NCBI GenBank assembly: GCA_003224055.1
Contig: QHYE01000067.1
Location: forward strand, 18,966 to 82,965
Reading direction: 5' to 3'
Length of the DNA: 64,000 bases
DNA from: Acidobacteriota bacterium
Lineage (GTDB): Bacteria; Acidobacteriota; Terriglobia; Acidiferrales; UBA7541
Shown here: piece after piece, positions 62,451 through 64,000 of the stretch
Numbering within the stretch: position 1 is the stretch's first letter
Layout of the letters: the number at the start of each line of letters is the position of its first letter
Position numbers and translations under genes: made by a program
Notes under the pieces: generated by a model
Databases searched by the model: none
What the model was told of the DNA's origin: nothing
What the model saw: only the letters and a program-made list of their open reading frames with translations

Positions 62451-63794
62451 ATGCCACCGCTTCTTCGCACACTTCGCTTCCGCGATCTTTTGCTTCTTTT
62501 CATCGGCTCGGTCATTGGCTCCGGCATCTTTCGAACGCCCGGCCCCATTCTTCGACAAGTGGACGGCTCCGTCGGTCTCTCGCTCCTCGTCTGGACGGTC
62601 GGCGGCGTCCTCTCTTTGCTCGGCGCGCTCACGTATGCCGAGCTCGCCGCCGCCAACCCCGAAGCAGGCGGCCTCTATTGCTACATTCGCGATGGATTTG
62701 GCCGCATCTCAGCTTTCTTCTACGGCTGGTGTCTTTTTCTCGTCATCGCCAGCGGCTCCGTGGCAGCTCTCGCGCGCGCTTTCAGCGAATATTTCGCAAG
62801 AATTGTTCCGATTTCTCTCCCAGGACAGACGATCGTTGCCGTCGTGGTAATCGGAATCGTGACCGCAGTAAATGTCTGGGGCACTCGCAAAAGTTCGGAC
62901 CTTCAGAATTGGACTACCCTCGTCAAGGTTGGCATCATCGTGCTCCTCAGCGCCGTGCTCCTCTCCATCGGCCGGCACGCCCGCGAAATTCCTGCCGCCC
63001 TGGGTGCGACGCAGCACGGACTTGGCCTGTGGTCCAATTTCGGTCTGGCGATGATCACCGTTCTGTGGGCCTACGAAGGCTGGCAATTCGGAACCTACAG
63101 CGCCGGCGAAGTCATTGATCCACAGAGAAATTTTCCCCGTTCGTTCCTAGCCGGCTCGCTGATGCTTATCGGCCTCTATCTTCTCGCCGTCGTCGCGTAC
63201 CTATTCGCCCTCGGCCCCGCGGGCATGGCCGCCAGTGACACGATCGCCGCCAACGCCGTCGGCCAGGTCCTCGGCCCATGGGCCGAGAAAATCGTTGCGC
63301 TCACGATCCTGATTTCCACCTTCAGCGCCGCCAATAGCGTTCTGCTCACCGCGCCGCGCGTTTTCTACGCCATGGCCAATGACAATCTTTTCTTCAAGAA
63401 ACTCGCCGAAGTTCACCCGCGCTTTCAAACGCCCGCTGCTGCCGTCATCGGCCTGGGCGTATGGTCGTGCGTGCTGGTCTCTGCCGGTACGCTCGGCTCG
63501 TTCAGCAAGCTCATCGGCGGCGTGATTTTTATCGGTTGGATTTTCTACGGACTCGGTGCCGCGGCCATCTTTCCCATCCGCCGCGCCTCGCAAGGCAGGC
63601 CCATTCCCTACCGCGTTCCCGGCTATCCCTGGACACCGCTCGTCTTCGTCCTCGCCGCGGCGGCTATTGTTGGCAACGCTATTTTTCTCGCCTTCCGTGA
63701 CCCCGACCAATTCCACAATCTCATCGCCGCCATCGTCATCATGCTCCTCGGCCTCCCCGCCTATTTCTTTTGGCGCAAACGCGCCAGTTCCTAA
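62451..63794 (+). CDS. APC-family amino acid permease
   Basis: A 447-residue inner-membrane transporter with about 12 transmembrane helices. The N-terminal substrate-binding unwound helix reads FIGSVIGSGIFRTPGPILRQV, the APC signature. Other typical segments are LLVWTVGGVLSLLGALTYAELAAANPEAGGLYCYIRDGFG, WAYEGWQFGTYSAGEVIDPQRNFPRS, and SAANSVLLTAPRVFYAMANDNLFF. It exchanges or imports amino acids, and similarity appears highest to the LAT-like group (glycine-Ser-Gly-Ile-Phe motif). Substrate unknown. No ribosome-binding site is obvious before the ATG at 62451. Confidence 0.93.
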   Translation: MPPLLRTLRFRDLLLLFIGSVIGSGIFRTPGPILRQVDGSVGLSLLVWTVGGVLSLLGALTYAELAAANPEAGGLYCYIRDGFGRISAFFYGWCLFLVIASGSVAALARAFSEYFARIVPISLPGQTIVAVVVIGIVTAVNVWGTRKSSDLQNWTTLVKVGIIVLLSAVLLSIGRHAREIPAALGATQHGLGLWSNFGLAMITVLWAYEGWQFGTYSAGEVIDPQRNFPRSFLAGSLMLIGLYLLAVVAYLFALGPAGMAASDTIAANAVGQVLGPWAEKIVALTILISTFSAANSVLLTAPRVFYAMANDNLFFKKLAEVHPRFQTPAAAVIGLGVWSCVLVSAGTLGSFSKLIGGVIFIGWIFYGLGAAAIFPIRRASQGRPIPYRVPGYPWTPLVFVLAAAAIVGNAIFLAFRDPDQFHNLIAAIVIMLLGLPAYFFWRKRASS

Positions 63795-64000
63795 GTCTGT
63801 GGCGCCATCCTCTCATTTCATAGTGTGGGTCAATTGTGGAGTCGAGGTGTGACGCGGTGGTTTAGGTTCAGCCTATCCGTTGCCGACCCTTTCGTCTGTC
63901 GGTGCCTCAATAGCTGGACCATTCTTCCGTCTTCACACCCCGCTCATCGAACCGGACAGGCCTATTTCAGGCATCCGGCTCTCGGAGAAAGGGTCACGAT
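63795..64000 (-). mobile_element. Possible group II intron RNA region at window edge
   Basis: Read on the minus strand from the right edge, the sequence gagagccggatgcctg, a nested hairpin, and then gtccggttcgatgagcgggg resembles the structured stretch that precedes the maturase gene in bacterial group II introns. The nested stem is GCCGGA/TCCGGT (63979-63974 and 63956-63951) enclosing GCCT/AGGC. The outer stem has a G-U pair on the minus strand but a mismatch on the plus strand, which supports an RNA read from the minus strand. Only about 190 bases are inside the window, and no reverse-transcriptase gene can be seen. Confidence 0.35.

Overview
The window looks like chromosomal DNA from an Acidobacteriota, probably of the Terriglobia (Acidobacteriia) type. 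The reasons are two very large Oar-like TonB-dependent receptors with an N-terminal carboxypeptidase-regulatory domain, a von Willebrand protein of the Acidobacteria-associated class, a CRTAC1/ASPIC-UnbV protein, many secreted TPR proteins, DUF1080 and Tat-exported sugar isomerase/Gfo-Idh proteins, and moderately high GC. I name no species. No integrase, transposase or CRISPR array is visible.

Layout. 0-3.4 kb: TPR proteins around an amidase. 3.5-11.2 kb: TonB receptor, then a sugar-modifying run (TIM-barrel isomerase, DUF1080, Gfo/Idh/MocA) and a DUF983 protein. 11.2-13.5 kb: a Cys-rich hypothetical protein, a divergent tRNA-Cys and a FemAB/GNAT-like transferase of island-like character. 13.7-20.5 kb: a minus-strand operon with two TIM-barrel isomerases and two GMC oxidoreductase/small-subunit pairs, which together with the DUF1080 gene suggests oxidative 3-keto-glycoside metabolism. 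20.8-24.3 kb: an ECF42-type sigma factor with three DGPF/YCII proteins and a small membrane protein; four matching promoters (TGTCGA, 17-18 bases, CGAC) sit before the target genes. 24.3-38.6 kb: an orphan sugar-binding protein, CRTAC1, VWA and TPR proteins, a second TonB receptor and a LacI regulator.

38.6-64 kb is mainly housekeeping: tRNA-Arg, MscS, HPt plus a response regulator-GGDEF gene broken by TAA, tRNA-Cys, galT, yraN, a class III aminotransferase, cysS, an S9 peptidase, smc with an unusual head insertion, purC, a Fis-like protein, SDR, a MarR-YceI-nitroreductase operon with a clear promoter/operator, a DedA-rhodanese fusion, dcd, HU, an M50 protease and an APC permease. The last 200 bases resemble the structured RNA of a group II intron on the minus strand.

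The most striking observation is the DedA-rhodanese gene. Its frame is interrupted by one TGA exactly where I expect the second Cys of a CxC active-site motif, the frame stays open for 51 more rhodanese residues, and a perfect 7-bp hairpin with a 5-base loop lies 14 bases after the TGA, as in a bacterial SECIS. This is either a selenocysteine codon or a very well placed nonsense mutation. The ECF42 regulon and the divergent tRNA-Cys beside a transferase gene are the next most interesting. All calls are from reading the sequence; no database was searched.
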